From the NCBI RefSeq assembly GCF_003054705.1, contig NZ_QAYX01000025.1:186001-250000 (forward strand): a stretch of 64,000 nt of DNA. The letters run 5' to 3'. The position numbers were made by a program, and so were the translations under genes. The DNA is from Opitutus sp. ER46. Its GTDB lineage: Bacteria; Verrucomicrobiota; Verrucomicrobiia; Opitutales; Opitutaceae. Under the pieces are notes generated by a model. It saw nothing but the letters and a program-made list of their open reading frames with translations. It was not told the DNA's origin and did not search any database. Positions within the stretch are counted from its first letter, which is position 1, and each line of letters opens with the position of its first letter. Below are positions 27,938-36,938 of the stretch, in pieces.

Positions 27938-28519
27938 TCAGCCGAGGACGAGCGCGCGCTCGCGGACGTCGAGTTCGCGCCAGGCCCCGGCGGCGAGATC
28001 GCCGAGCTGGAATTCTCCGATGCGGACGCGGAGGAGCCGCAGGGTGGGGTGGCCGATGGCGGCCGTCATGCGGCGGACCTGGCGGTTCTTGCCCTCGATC
28101 AGCTCGAGCGAGAGCCAGCAGTCCGGCACGTTCTTCCGCTCGCGAATCGGCGGATCCCGCGGCGGGAGCGTGGGCGCCGGCTCCAGGCGGCGGGCGCGAC
28201 ACGGGAGCGTGCGGAAATCGCGGAGGTCGAGGCCGCCCCGCTCGAGCCGGGCGAGGACTTCGGCGGAGGGAATGCGTTCGACTTGCGCCCAGTATTCGCG
28301 GCGGTGCGCGTGCGCCGGATCGAGCAGCCGGTGATTGAGCGCGCGTTCGTCGCTCAGCAGCAGCAGTCCCTCGGAGTCGGCGTCGAGCCGGCCGAGGGCG
28401 TAGACGTTTTTCGGCAGACGGAAGTCCGCGAGCGTGCGCCAGCGCGAGCCGGGCTCAGGTGTGAATTGCGACAGGACGCCGTAGGGTTTGTGAAACGCGA
28501 TCAGCAAGTCGGCGCACAA
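27938..28519 (-). CDS. rluE: 23S rRNA pseudouridine synthase (RluE-like, RsuA family)
   Basis: The 193-residue protein lacks the S4 domain, as RluE does. LLIAFHKPYGVLSQFT is the family N-terminus and LGRLDADSEGLLLLSDE holds the catalytic Asp. LSLELIEGKNRQVRRMTAAIGHPTLRLLRVRIGEFQLGDL (residues ~138-178) is the RsuA/RluB C-terminal signature. It starts with TTG at 28519, since no ATG is in a fitting place. It is divergent from the dehydrogenase gene. Confidence 0.9.
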   Translation of the reverse strand: MCADLLIAFHKPYGVLSQFTPEPGSRWRTLADFRLPKNVYALGRLDADSEGLLLLSDERALNHRLLDPAHAHRREYWAQVERIPSAEVLARLERGGLDLRDFRTLPCRARRLEPAPTLPPRDPPIRERKNVPDCWLSLELIEGKNRQVRRMTAAIGHPTLRLLRVRIGEFQLGDLAAGAWRELDVRERALVLG

Positions 28520-28661
28520 GGTGCAGGGGCGAACCGCCGGGTTCCAAGTGTGAAGTGCGGCGGCGCTCCTCCGCGTTGCGGCGACTCCTACGCGGCGAAC
28601 CGCGAAATTCCCGAGCGGCGACGGATTTGCGGCGGACCGGGGATTGGGTTACTTCGTCCGC

Positions 28662-29657
28662 ATGCGTTGTGTGCAACTCCCTGCGGTTAACCAGCTCCAC
28701 GTCGTCGAGGTTCCCGACCCCCGCCCCGGACCGGGCGAGGCGGTGGTGGCGGTGCGCGCGGCGGCGCTGAATCATCGCGATGTGTGGATCAAGGCGGGAC
28801 AGTACGCGGGGTTGAAATGGCCCTGCATCCCGGGCTCGGACGGCGCGGGCGTCGTGACGGAAGTGGGAGACGGAGTGGACGCGACCTGGCGCGGTCGCGA
28901 GGTGATCATCAACCCGAGTCTCGAGTGGGGAGAGAACGAGGCGGCGCAGGGGGCGCGCTTCTCCATCCTTGGTCTGCCGCGGGAAGGCACGCTCGCGCAG
29001 AAGGTCGTGGTGCCGGCTCCGCAGCTCACGGCCAAGCCGGCCCATCTGTCGTGGGAGGAGGCGGCGGCGTTGCCGCTCGCCGGGCTCACGGCGTATCGGG
29101 CGCTGTTCTCGCGCGCGCAGGCGCAGCGCGGCGAACGCGTGCTCATCAGCGGCGTCGGCGGGGGCGTGGCGCTGTTCGCGCTGCAGTTTGCCGTGGCGGC
29201 GGGCGCGGAGGCGTGGGTCACCTCGAGCTCCGACGCCAAGATCGAGCGGGCCGTCGCGCTCGGCGCGAAGGGCGGGTTTCGCTACACCGACGCGGACTGG
29301 GCGTCACGCGCGGTGAAGGAGACCGGCGGCTTTCACGTGATCATCGACAGTGCCGGCGGCGCGGAGTTTGGGCGGCTCGTGGACGTGGCGGCGCCGGGCG
29401 GCCGTATCGCGTTTTACGGGGCGACGCGCGGCGATCCGCCGACGCTGCCGATGCGCAAGATCTTCTGGCGGCAGGTCTCGCTGCTCGGGACGACCATGGG
29501 GTCGCCGGCGGACTGGCGGGCGCTCGTCGCCTTCGTGGAGCGGCAGCAGATCCGGCCGACGGTGAGCGAGGTGTTTCCGCTGGAGCGCGCGGCCGAGGCG
29601 TTCGCGCTGATGGAGCGCAGCGCGCAGTTCGGGAAAATCGTGGTGACGATGCCGTGA
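28662..29657 (+). CDS. Medium-chain zinc-type alcohol dehydrogenase / quinone oxidoreductase
   Basis: The 331-residue MDR protein has a GroES-like N-terminal domain (ALNHRDVWIKAGQYAGLKWPCIPGSDGAGVVTEVG) and a Rossmann domain (VLISGVGGGVALFALQFAVAAGAEAWVTSSSDAKIERA). The catalytic zinc Cys of classical ADHs is replaced in NHRDVW, and the structural-zinc cysteines are absent. It is therefore more like the YogA/quinone-oxidoreductase branch. ATG 28662 is chosen; an upstream TTG adds only six residues. Confidence 0.9.
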   Translation: MRCVQLPAVNQLHVVEVPDPRPGPGEAVVAVRAAALNHRDVWIKAGQYAGLKWPCIPGSDGAGVVTEVGDGVDATWRGREVIINPSLEWGENEAAQGARFSILGLPREGTLAQKVVVPAPQLTAKPAHLSWEEAAALPLAGLTAYRALFSRAQAQRGERVLISGVGGGVALFALQFAVAAGAEAWVTSSSDAKIERAVALGAKGGFRYTDADWASRAVKETGGFHVIIDSAGGAEFGRLVDVAAPGGRIAFYGATRGDPPTLPMRKIFWRQVSLLGTTMGSPADWRALVAFVERQQIRPTVSEVFPLERAAEAFALMERSAQFGKIVVTMP

Positions 29658-29717
29658 CGGGGCGGCGCGGGCGCGGCGCACGGATTTCGCGCCCGGGGCA
29701 TGGCCCGCGCGCCGACG

Positions 29718-29915
29718 CTAGGCCACGGCTGTCAGCGCGGCACCGGCGAGCACCTCGTCCTCGGCCTCAAACCAACAGCGCAGGTCGTCGGGCGGAAGCC
29801 CGAGTGCCTGTCGCGCGCGGGCCAGTTCGTCCGCACGCCGCGCGACAAGGATTTCGATTTCGAGCAGATCAGACTCGTGGTGAAGGGCGGTGGGTGTGGG
29901 CGTTTCGTTTTTCAT
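29718..29915 (-). CDS. Small DUF2934-like protein
   Basis: The 65-residue product MKNETPTPTALHHESDLLEI continues as a helical EILVARRADELARARQALG segment and LPPDDLRCWFEAEDEVL. The pattern (I..RA.ELA...G.P..D...W..AE.E) resembles the DUF2934 motif, but the match is short. Function unknown. Confidence 0.55.
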   Translation of the reverse strand: MKNETPTPTALHHESDLLEIEILVARRADELARARQALGLPPDDLRCWFEAEDEVLAGAALTAVA

Positions 29916-30050
29916 GGTCCTGACGGAGGCATGGAACAGCGCGGGGCGGCGCCCGGTTCCGTGCGGAGCCGAAGGAATTCAGGCGGCGCGAAAGATTTTT
30001 CCGGTAACCCTGGCGCGGCGCCTGCGTCGCGTTGGAGCCGCGTCGCGGTG

Positions 30051-30581
30051 CTATCGCTCGACGTCGCCGAGCGTCGCGCCAACGGGGACGACGTGAAACG
30101 CGCCCGCGGACAGTCGTGAGCCCGCGCGCGTCACCTCCCAGCGCGTGTTCTCCGCGAACGCGTACCCCGTTTCCGTTCGCACCGGGTCGCGCATCACGGC
30201 GACGCGGCGCGGCACTCTCGGTTCGGCCAGGGCGCCGAAGTCGAAGGCGGTCGCGGGATTGTTGGCGCGCGCCGGCAGCAGTCGGTCACCGGCGGGATCG
30301 TACACCCAAAGTCGCTGGTCGGCGCACGCGAGAACGGCGACGGCGTGGCCCTGGCCCGTGGCCAGGTTCTGCACGGCCACCACCCATGCGGGGGCGCCGT
30401 AGGCTTCCGCCCAGTGCGTCGCCACGGCCGCTGCTTTGGGCAGGCAATCGACGCGCGCGTCGCGAAAGTACGCTGCCTGTCGATTGATTGGGCCCACCAC
30501 GACGCCGATATCGGAGACCGGGTCCGGCGCGGGAGGGAGTTGAAGAAGGCCCGAGACCAGGATCAGAGCCAGCACGTGCAC
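30051..30581 (-). CDS. Secreted protein with possible transglutaminase/papain-like Cys-His-Asp triad
   Basis: The 176-residue product starts at GTG 30581 with a hydrophobic leader (MHVLALILVSGLLQLPPAPD). DCLPKAAAVATHWAEAYGAP near residue 45, GQGHAVAVLACADQRLWVYDPAGDRLLP near 77 give Cys, His and Asp in the order and spacing of transglutaminase-like cysteine proteases. A single-domain secreted enzyme of this kind is plausible, but the similarity is by pattern only. Confidence 0.6.
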   Translation of the reverse strand: MHVLALILVSGLLQLPPAPDPVSDIGVVVGPINRQAAYFRDARVDCLPKAAAVATHWAEAYGAPAWVVAVQNLATGQGHAVAVLACADQRLWVYDPAGDRLLPARANNPATAFDFGALAEPRVPRRVAVMRDPVRTETGYAFAENTRWEVTRAGSRLSAGAFHVVPVGATLGDVER

Positions 30582-31049
30582 CGGTCCCCGGGGAAGCGGC
30601 GCGGGGTGGGCGCAGTGGCGATGGAAGCAGCCGAATCCCGCAAGCGAGCTGCCTGCAGGAGATTGGCTTTAGAGTTGGCGAACGAAATCACGGCGCGCGG
30701 GGGTATGCAGCTCCGGCTACGGATGCCAAGCCGATCGCGCCGTTTGCGTCCTGTTTACGTCCCATAAACGCCGCCGATCCGGGCAATGCAGGCCACTGGC
30801 GGATCGTGGAGCAGCCGGTTGGCAACATCGCGAATCCCGGGCTCGTGTGGGGCCAAATGGGAGGGATGCAGGCGGGGAAGTCTTTTCCCCATCGCGGAGT
30901 GGGTGCGGACCCACCCGGTTGCCTCGGAGGTGACGGTCTGTGCCTAGCTTGTGAATAAGTTTTCGGGGGCACGGATGTGTCTATTCTTGACCTGGGTGGG
31001 GAAAAGTGGGTTGAAATGGGGCACTTTGGGGCGGCTGGACGTCCCGTAC
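30582..31049. other. Intergenic region upstream of mraZ
   Basis: This 468-base stretch between a divergent secreted-protein gene and mraZ has no convincing coding region. It contains a small hairpin (GTGGGT-GCGG-ACCCAC, about 30899-30914), a possible -35 TTGACC at 30987-30992 and the MraZ box. It should hold the main promoter of the dcw cluster. Confidence 0.5.
30997..31031 (+). promoter_or_regulatory. MraZ box: four TGGGN repeats at 10-bp spacing
   Basis: TGGGG (30997), TGGGT (31007), TGGGG (31017) and TGGGG (31027) are separated by exactly five bases each. This is the known MraZ operator pattern of direct TGGGN repeats, one per helical turn. It lies 19-53 bases upstream of the mraZ ATG, so MraZ probably autoregulates the dcw cluster from here. 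TTGACC just upstream may be the -35 element. Confidence 0.85.
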
Positions 31050-31502
31050 ATGGCGCAAGCAGGCAAAGCTTTCTACACGGGCCTCTTTAGGCACACGATG
31101 GACGACAAGGGTCGGATCACGATCCCGTCGGCCTGGCGTGCTGCGCACGCAGAGAGCGACGCCTTCCTGGCGACCCCGCATCCCGATGGTTACGTGGCGA
31201 TTCTGCCGCCCTCGGAAGTGGAGCGCCTGCATGCGAAGATTTCGGAGTTCAAGCTGAGCGATGCGGCGGCGCAGGCGTTTGCGGCGCGTTTCTTTTCCCA
31301 GACGCAGAGCATCTCCTTCGACAAGGCGGGCCGGATCGGCCTCAGCGCGGAACTGCTGAAGCACGCCGGGATCGAGAAGGACGCCGTGCTCGTCGGCTCG
31401 CTGACCAAGTTTAGCATCTACAGCCCGTCGCGCTGGCAGCAGGAGGAAGCGCGGACCGCGGGCGAAAACTTTGGCGACCTTATGCGTCGCCTCGACATCT
31501 GA
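31050..31502 (+). CDS. mraZ: Transcriptional regulator MraZ
   Basis: DNA-binding regulator of the division and cell-wall cluster. The 150-residue protein has two AbrB-like SpoVT/MraZ domains: YTGLFRHTMDDKGRITIPSAWR near residue 9-30 and QSISFDKAGRIGLSAELLKHAGI near 89-111, with the paired D.KGR and D.AGR loops that define the family. ATG 31050 gives MAQAGKAFYTGLF; the open frame further upstream would run through the MraZ box. Confidence 0.96.
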   Translation: MAQAGKAFYTGLFRHTMDDKGRITIPSAWRAAHAESDAFLATPHPDGYVAILPPSEVERLHAKISEFKLSDAAAQAFAARFFSQTQSISFDKAGRIGLSAELLKHAGIEKDAVLVGSLTKFSIYSPSRWQQEEARTAGENFGDLMRRLDI

Positions 31503-31504
31503 TC

Positions 31505-31747
31505 ATGATCCGCACCGCCAAAGACAAACCGGCCGCGGATCGTCAGCCCGTGCGCCGGACGCCCAGCAGCGCATCCGCCGCGGCGCGCCAGAGCTTTCCC
31601 GTCTGGGTCGACGCCGGGGAGACCCCGACCACCCAGCCCTCCGCCCGCGGCGCCACGCCGCGGGTGCGTGCCGGCCTCGTGCTCCGTTCCGTGAGCAAGG
31701 ACCAATCCGTTGAGAGGAGTGTGCCGCATGGCTCCCGCTCTCGATGA
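31505..31747 (+). CDS. Small ORF between mraZ and rsmH
   Basis: An 80-residue frame starts two bases after the mraZ stop and overlaps the first 20 bases of rsmH. The product is Arg/Ser/Pro-rich ([20 protein letters not shown] at the start, VPHGSRSR at the end), with no signal peptide, span or known domain, and no clear ribosome-binding site. It may be a small protein or just open GC-rich spacer. Confidence 0.35.
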   Translation: MIRTAKDKPAADRQPVRRTPSSASAAARQSFPVWVDAGETPTTQPSARGATPRVRAGLVLRSVSKDQSVERSVPHGSRSR

Positions 31748-32684
31748 TCTCCCGGGCACGAAAATGACTCCCGGCCACGAGCCTGTGCTGCTGCGCGAGG
31801 TCATGGAGTACCTCGCCCCGCGCGCCGGCGGCCGCTACCTCGACTGCACGTTCGGCGGGGGAGGGCACACGCGCGCGCTGCTGCTGGCGCATCCCGAGAC
31901 GCACGTCATCGCGCTCGATCGCGACCCGGCCGCCGGTCCGCGCGCCGCCGTGCTGCGCGAGGAGTTTCCCGGCCGCTTCGCGCTGGTTGACCGTGACTTT
32001 GGCGCGCTGGCCGAGCTGCCGCTCGAGCACTTCGACGGCATCCTCTTCGACCTCGGCGTCTCGTCGTTCCAACTCGATGAAGTCGAACGCGGCTTCTCGT
32101 TCCGCAACGACGCGCCTGCCGACATGCGCATGGACCCGCGCGCCGGCGTTCCCGCGAGCCGCTGGCTCGAGACCGCGACCGAGGAGATGCTCGTCCGCGC
32201 CATCCGCGACTACGGCGAGGAACTGCACTGGCGCCGCGTCGTGCGTGCGATCCTGGCCGCGCGTGGCTCCGGCGCGCTTGCCCGCACCGCCGCGCTGGCC
32301 GAGCTGATCGCCGAGGCGATTCCCGCCCGCGACCGCCACACCTCGAAGATTCATCCCGCGACGCGCGCCTTCCAGGGCATCCGCATCGCGGTGAACGATG
32401 AACTCGGCGCCATCGAGCGCGCCCTGCCCGCCGCGTTCGCCAAGCTCCTCCCCGGCGGCGTCCTTTGCGTCATCAGCTTCCACTCCCTCGAGGACCGGAT
32501 CGTGAAGCAGTATTTCCGCCGCCAGTGCGGCCAGCCCGAGAGCGCCAGCGACAGCACGCCGCAGGACCTGCGCGTGAAGCTCGCGGATCCGCTCACCCGT
32601 CGCCCCGTGGGCCCCGCTGCCGACGAGATCGCCCGCAATCCCCGTAGCCGCTCCGCGAAGCTCCGCGCGCTGCGCAAGCTCTGA
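31728..32684 (+). CDS. rsmH: 16S rRNA m4C1402 methyltransferase
   Basis: SAM-dependent N4-methylation of cytidine 1402 of 16S rRNA (formerly MraW). The 318-residue protein has [32 protein letters not shown] (SAM motif I), [38 protein letters not shown] and [18 protein letters not shown], all diagnostic. AGGAG at 31715-31719 is eight bases before ATG 31728 and decides the start; ATG 31764 is the alternative. Confidence 0.96.
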   Translation: MAPALDDLPGTKMTPGHEPVLLREVMEYLAPRAGGRYLDCTFGGGGHTRALLLAHPETHVIALDRDPAAGPRAAVLREEFPGRFALVDRDFGALAELPLEHFDGILFDLGVSSFQLDEVERGFSFRNDAPADMRMDPRAGVPASRWLETATEEMLVRAIRDYGEELHWRRVVRAILAARGSGALARTAALAELIAEAIPARDRHTSKIHPATRAFQGIRIAVNDELGAIERALPAAFAKLLPGGVLCVISFHSLEDRIVKQYFRRQCGQPESASDSTPQDLRVKLADPLTRRPVGPAADEIARNPRSRSAKLRALRKL

Positions 32685-32698
32685 ACCCTTTCTGCCCC

Positions 32699-33226
32699 AT
32701 GAAGCCTTTTGATTCCCAGGCATACGTGAACCAGCTGCTCGTCGGACTGCTGGTCACCATCGGCTTTGGCGGTTCCGTCGGTCTCGGCACCGTCTGGATG
32801 CGGCACCAAATCTCCGTCGTCGCCGACCACAACGCTGCGCTCGTGCGGCAGATCAGCGACGTCGAGCGCCAGATTGCCGACACCAGCGCGCTGGTCGAGG
32901 AGGCCATGAGCCCGCAGGTTCTCCGGGCTCAGAATGACAGCATGCGCCTGGGGCTCGCCGAGATCACCCAGACTCAGATCCAGCCGGTGATCGGCGATCC
33001 CGCCCGCCGCCTCGTCGCCCGGGCCAGCCGCCGCGCGTTCGAGCGCGAGGCGCTCGAGTCGTCCGTCCCCCGCTTTCAACTGACGCTCCAACCCACGACG
33101 ACCGCTCCGGCGACGGCCGGGATCAGCACGCCGTCGTCCGTCTCCTTTGGCCTGCCGGCCGTGCCGCCGGCGGATGCCGCGACCTCCGCCCGGCCCGGTG
33201 CGGTGAAATTCGCGTTCACACCCTAG
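32699..33226 (+). CDS. ftsL: FtsL-like division protein
   Basis: The 175-residue bitopic protein has one span near residues 13-34 (QLLVGLLVTIGFGGSVGLGTVW). A periplasmic coiled-coil-prone segment follows (NAALVRQISDVERQIADTSALVEEA), then a Pro/Ala/Ser-rich tail. Sequence similarity to FtsL is too weak to see, but the position between rsmH and ftsI, the topology and the coiled coil make an FtsL role likely. The tail is longer than in typical FtsL. Confidence 0.65.
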   Translation: MKPFDSQAYVNQLLVGLLVTIGFGGSVGLGTVWMRHQISVVADHNAALVRQISDVERQIADTSALVEEAMSPQVLRAQNDSMRLGLAEITQTQIQPVIGDPARRLVARASRRAFEREALESSVPRFQLTLQPTTTAPATAGISTPSSVSFGLPAVPPADAATSARPGAVKFAFTP

Positions 33227-33229
33227 TCG

Positions 33230-35323
33230 ATGTCCCGCGGCTTCGCCTCCAACTATCGCATCGTCGTCCTCGCGGCCGCTCTCCTCAGCTGCTTCGTGGT
33301 GGTGGGCGTGCGTCTGGTGCACCTGCACGTGATCAACCGGGACGAGCTCCTCCGCAGCCTCGCGCAGGCCCGGCGGCAGACGGCGCGCGATGTGGCCCGC
33401 CGCGGCGACATTTTCGATCGGAGCCGTGACGTGCGCCTGGCGACCAGCCGGCCGATGATTCGCGTGGCGGTCGATCCGATGCTCGTGCGGCCGGAGGACA
33501 AGGCCAAGCTCCCGCGCCTCGCGCAGCTGCTCAACCTTCCGCTCGCCGAGGTCACCCGCAAATTCGAGACCCAGTACCGCCGCATCGCGACGTCCGCTGC
33601 TCCGGCCAACGCCACCACCTCCGGCGCGCCGGCGGCCAACGCGCTGCTCAACCTGAACTTTGCCGCCGCGAGCGCCGCCACCGCCAAGACGGCCGAGGCC
33701 GACGAGGGCGACCCCGCCTTCGATCCTGAGTTTGCCAAGTCCATCGTGGCCCGGAACTCGGTCGTGCCCACGGCGCCCAATGATCCCGAAGTCGCGAATG
33801 GCGAGGACGAGGAGCCGGCGCCGGGGAATACCCTGCCAGGCCACCGCGCGATCCGCTACATGCCGCTGAGCGACGCCGTCTCGGAGTCCACCTTTGCCGA
33901 GATCGAGAAGCTCGGCATCCGCGCCATCTGCCCGCCCGAGCGCCGCTACGCCCGCGTCTATCCGCACAACGAGCTGGCTGCGCATCTCGTCGGTTTCGCC
34001 AACCGCGTCGGTGACGGCGCGTTGGGCGTCGAGGCTTTCGCCGACCTCTACCTCCACGGCCAGGATGGCTGGCGCGAGGGCGAGAAGGACGGCCGCCGCC
34101 GCGAAGTCGCGCGTTTCCGCACCCACGACCTGCCGCGTTCCGACGGCTACTCCGTGGTGATGTCGATCGACGCGACCGTGCAGGACATCATCGAGCGCGA
34201 GCTCGACCAGATCGCCCGTACCTACGAGCCGCTCAAGGCCACCATCATCGTGAGCGAGCCGGCGACCGGCTTCATCCTCGGGATGGCCAACTACCCGACC
34301 TTCAACCCGAACGAGTACGGCCGCGTGCCGAAGTCGGAGATGAACCGCATGAAGAACATCGCGGTGACCGACACCTACGAACCCGGCTCGGTGTTCAAGA
34401 TTGTCGCCGCCTCCGCCGCGCTCGAGGAGCGCCTCGTCAGCCCCGACACGCAGTTCAACTGCTCGATCGAGCGCATCTGGTACCGCGAGAAGAACGTGAA
34501 GATGCCGCAGGAGGATCATCATTTTGACCATCCGCTCTCCGTCGCCGAGATCATCTCCCGTTCCAGCAACCGCGGCGCCGCCCAGCTTGCGATCAAGGTC
34601 GGCGAGGAGAAGTTCGAGGAGTACGCCCACCGCTTCGGCTTCGGCGAGCGGCTCGGCTTCGCCTTCGGCGGCGAAGAGGACGGCATCTTCAAGCCCCGCA
34701 AGGACTGGCGCCCGATCGACATCACCCGCATGGCGATGGGGCATTCCATCGCCGCCACGGCGCTCCAGATGCACCAGGCGATGAGCGTCATCGCCAATGG
34801 CGGCGTCCTGATGCGCCCGCAGGTGATCCGCGAGATCCGCGACACCGAGAATCACGAGATCTACCGCTACTGGCCGCAGCAGATCCGCCGCGTGATCTCG
34901 CCGCAGACGGCGCGCACGATGGCGCTGATGCTCAAGGGCGTTGCGTCGCCCGGCGGCACCGCCGCCACCGCCGCCATCAAGATCGGCGACGACGACTATG
35001 AGGTCGCCGGCAAGACCGGCACCGCGCAGAAGTACGTCCCGGTGACGCTCCCGAGCGGCCGCACCAAGCTGATGCCCTCGAAGAAGAACCACGTCGTGTC
35101 CTTCGTCGGCTTCTTCCCGGCCAGCAACCCGCAGGTGATGATCTCGGTGATCGTGGATGACGCCGACCACCGCTGCCGCAATGGCGTGGCCTACGGCGCG
35201 CAGATCGCGGCCCCCGTTTTCAAGAGCATCGGCGAAAAGCTCATTCCCATTCTTCCCATTACGCCACCCAACCAGCGCGCGAGGGTCGATGTCCTCGCCG
35301 CCATTCCAGGAGTCCAACGGTGA
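33230..35323 (+). CDS. ftsI: Penicillin-binding protein 3, septal transpeptidase
   Basis: Cross-links septal peptidoglycan. The 697-residue protein has a short cytoplasmic start, one span (residues ~10-30), a pedestal domain, and a transpeptidase with the SxxK serine in YEPGSVFKIV, the SxN motif in SRSSNRG and the KTGT motif in AGKTGTAQK. It is about 100 residues longer than E. coli FtsI; an Ala/Asp-rich insert with little predicted structure lies near residues 122-200. The stop overlaps a GTG that could start murE. Confidence 0.95.
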   Translation: MSRGFASNYRIVVLAAALLSCFVVVGVRLVHLHVINRDELLRSLAQARRQTARDVARRGDIFDRSRDVRLATSRPMIRVAVDPMLVRPEDKAKLPRLAQLLNLPLAEVTRKFETQYRRIATSAAPANATTSGAPAANALLNLNFAAASAATAKTAEADEGDPAFDPEFAKSIVARNSVVPTAPNDPEVANGEDEEPAPGNTLPGHRAIRYMPLSDAVSESTFAEIEKLGIRAICPPERRYARVYPHNELAAHLVGFANRVGDGALGVEAFADLYLHGQDGWREGEKDGRRREVARFRTHDLPRSDGYSVVMSIDATVQDIIERELDQIARTYEPLKATIIVSEPATGFILGMANYPTFNPNEYGRVPKSEMNRMKNIAVTDTYEPGSVFKIVAASAALEERLVSPDTQFNCSIERIWYREKNVKMPQEDHHFDHPLSVAEIISRSSNRGAAQLAIKVGEEKFEEYAHRFGFGERLGFAFGGEEDGIFKPRKDWRPIDITRMAMGHSIAATALQMHQAMSVIANGGVLMRPQVIREIRDTENHEIYRYWPQQIRRVISPQTARTMALMLKGVASPGGTAATAAIKIGDDDYEVAGKTGTAQKYVPVTLPSGRTKLMPSKKNHVVSFVGFFPASNPQVMISVIVDDADHRCRNGVAYGAQIAAPVFKSIGEKLIPILPITPPNQRARVDVLAAIPGVQR

Positions 35324-35424
35324 TCGGCTATCTCACCTTCAATCCCACCCTCATTCACGCGTTTCAGCCGCGTCCGGCGAAGCGCACCCGTCGTGAAGCA
35401 CTCGCGGTCAGCCGCGTTTTCAAA

Positions 35425-36918
35425 ATGGCACCGAAAATTTCCGACTACTTCCACGAAGGCGAGATCGTCGCCGTGAAGGGCACCCTCGACCGGCCCATCT
35501 CGGGCCTGGCCATCGACAGCCGCCGCGTCGTCCCGGGCATGATGTTCTTCGCGCTACCCGGCCACCGGACCGACGGCGCCAGCTACATCGACGAGGCCAT
35601 CAGCCGCGGCGCCGTGGCGGTCGTGACGTCCAGCATGCCGGTGCATCCTCCGGGCAAGGCGACCATCATCCAGGTGGCCGACGCCCGTGCCACCCTCGCC
35701 GCCGTCGCGCAGCGCTACTACAAGTTCCCGGACCGCGACCTGAGCGTCATCGGCGTCACCGGCACCAACGGCAAGACGACCGTCACCCATCTCCTGCAGC
35801 ACTTTCTCGGCGGCGACCAGCGCGTCGGCCTGCTCGGCACGATCAACTACGACTTGGGCGCCCGCACCGTGCCCGCGTTTCGCACCACGCCGGAGGCGCT
35901 CGATGTGTTCGGCATGCTCGGCCAGATGCGCGACGCCGGCTGCCGCCAGGCCGTGATGGAAGTCAGCTCGCACGGCATCGACCAGCACCGCGTGCGCGGG
36001 CTGCAGTTCGGCGCGGCGGTGTTCACCAATCTCACCCGCGACCACCTCGACTACCACAAGACGCTCGACGCCTACTTCGAGGTGAAGTCCCGCCTGTTCA
36101 CCGGCAAGACCGGCTCGCTGCCGAAGGTTTCGGTGGTGAACCTCGACGATGCCTACGGCGAGAAGCTCGCGGCGGAGCTCGCCGCGGAGGTGCCCGGCAC
36201 CCGGCTCGTCACCTACGGCGAGCACCCCGACGCGCAGGTGCGCGCGGAGCAGGTCCAGCTCAACTTCAAGAACTCCACCTTCCGTCTGGTATGGCCGGGC
36301 GGCAGCATGGACATCGATTCGCCGCTCATCGGCCGCTACAACGTCAGCAACATGCTGGCGGCGATCGCGACCGCGTGGGGCCTCGGCCGCGACCCGGTCG
36401 TGTTTCTCGCCCGCCTGCGCGCCTTCAAGGGCGTGCCCGGCCGCATGGAGCGCATCGAGGCCGGCCAGCCGTTCAACGTGCTGGTCGACTACGCCCACAC
36501 CGACGACGCGCTGCGCAATGCGCTCGGCATGCTGCGCGCGATCACCCCGGGCCGGCTGCTGGTCGTGTTCGGCTGCGGCGGCAACCGGGACCGCACCAAG
36601 CGCCCGCTCATGGCCCGCGCGGTGCAGGACTTTGCCGACATCGCCTTCGCGACGGCGGACAACCCCCGCACCGAGGCCCTCGCCCAGATCTTCGACGACA
36701 TGCGCGCGGGCGTCACGGCGCCGGAGAAGTTCACCTGGATCGATGACCGCCGCCGGGCGATTTCCCTGGCGCTCGACATGGCCAAGCCCGGCGACTGCCT
36801 CCTCATCGCCGGCAAGGGGCACGAGAGCTACCAGGAGTTTGCCGACACCGTTTTCCCCTTCGACGACCGCCACGTGGTGCGCGAGCTGATCGGCATCAAG
36901 GCGGTGAAGGTGTCCTGA
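35425..36918 (+). CDS. murE: UDP-MurNAc-L-Ala-D-Glu:meso-diaminopimelate ligase
   Basis: Adds the third residue of the stem peptide. From ATG 35425 the protein has 497 residues, close to E. coli MurE (495). DSRRVVPGMMFFALPG binds the uridine part; GVTGTNGKTTVTHLL is the ATP P-loop; LTRDHLDYHKTLDAYFEVKSRLF carries the carbamylated-lysine region; and DNPRTEA is the motif that selects meso-diaminopimelate, so the peptidoglycan should be DAP-type. A GTG at 35320, overlapping the ftsI stop, would add 35 residues unlike other MurE proteins. Confidence 0.95.
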   Translation: MAPKISDYFHEGEIVAVKGTLDRPISGLAIDSRRVVPGMMFFALPGHRTDGASYIDEAISRGAVAVVTSSMPVHPPGKATIIQVADARATLAAVAQRYYKFPDRDLSVIGVTGTNGKTTVTHLLQHFLGGDQRVGLLGTINYDLGARTVPAFRTTPEALDVFGMLGQMRDAGCRQAVMEVSSHGIDQHRVRGLQFGAAVFTNLTRDHLDYHKTLDAYFEVKSRLFTGKTGSLPKVSVVNLDDAYGEKLAAELAAEVPGTRLVTYGEHPDAQVRAEQVQLNFKNSTFRLVWPGGSMDIDSPLIGRYNVSNMLAAIATAWGLGRDPVVFLARLRAFKGVPGRMERIEAGQPFNVLVDYAHTDDALRNALGMLRAITPGRLLVVFGCGGNRDRTKRPLMARAVQDFADIAFATADNPRTEALAQIFDDMRAGVTAPEKFTWIDDRRRAISLALDMAKPGDCLLIAGKGHESYQEFADTVFPFDDRHVVRELIGIKAVKVS

Positions 36919-36938
36919 CGCGCTTCTCCTCGAGCGAC

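Noticed and set aside
32351-35317. 988-codon minus-strand frame opposite rsmH, ftsL and ftsI
   Set aside because: Antisense to conserved dcw genes; composition is that of a codon-position shadow, with no domain or signal.
35320-35424. 35-residue N-terminal extension of MurE from GTG
   Set aside because: The GTGA overlap with ftsI is tempting, but the extension does not resemble MurE and the ATG at 35425 gives the usual length.
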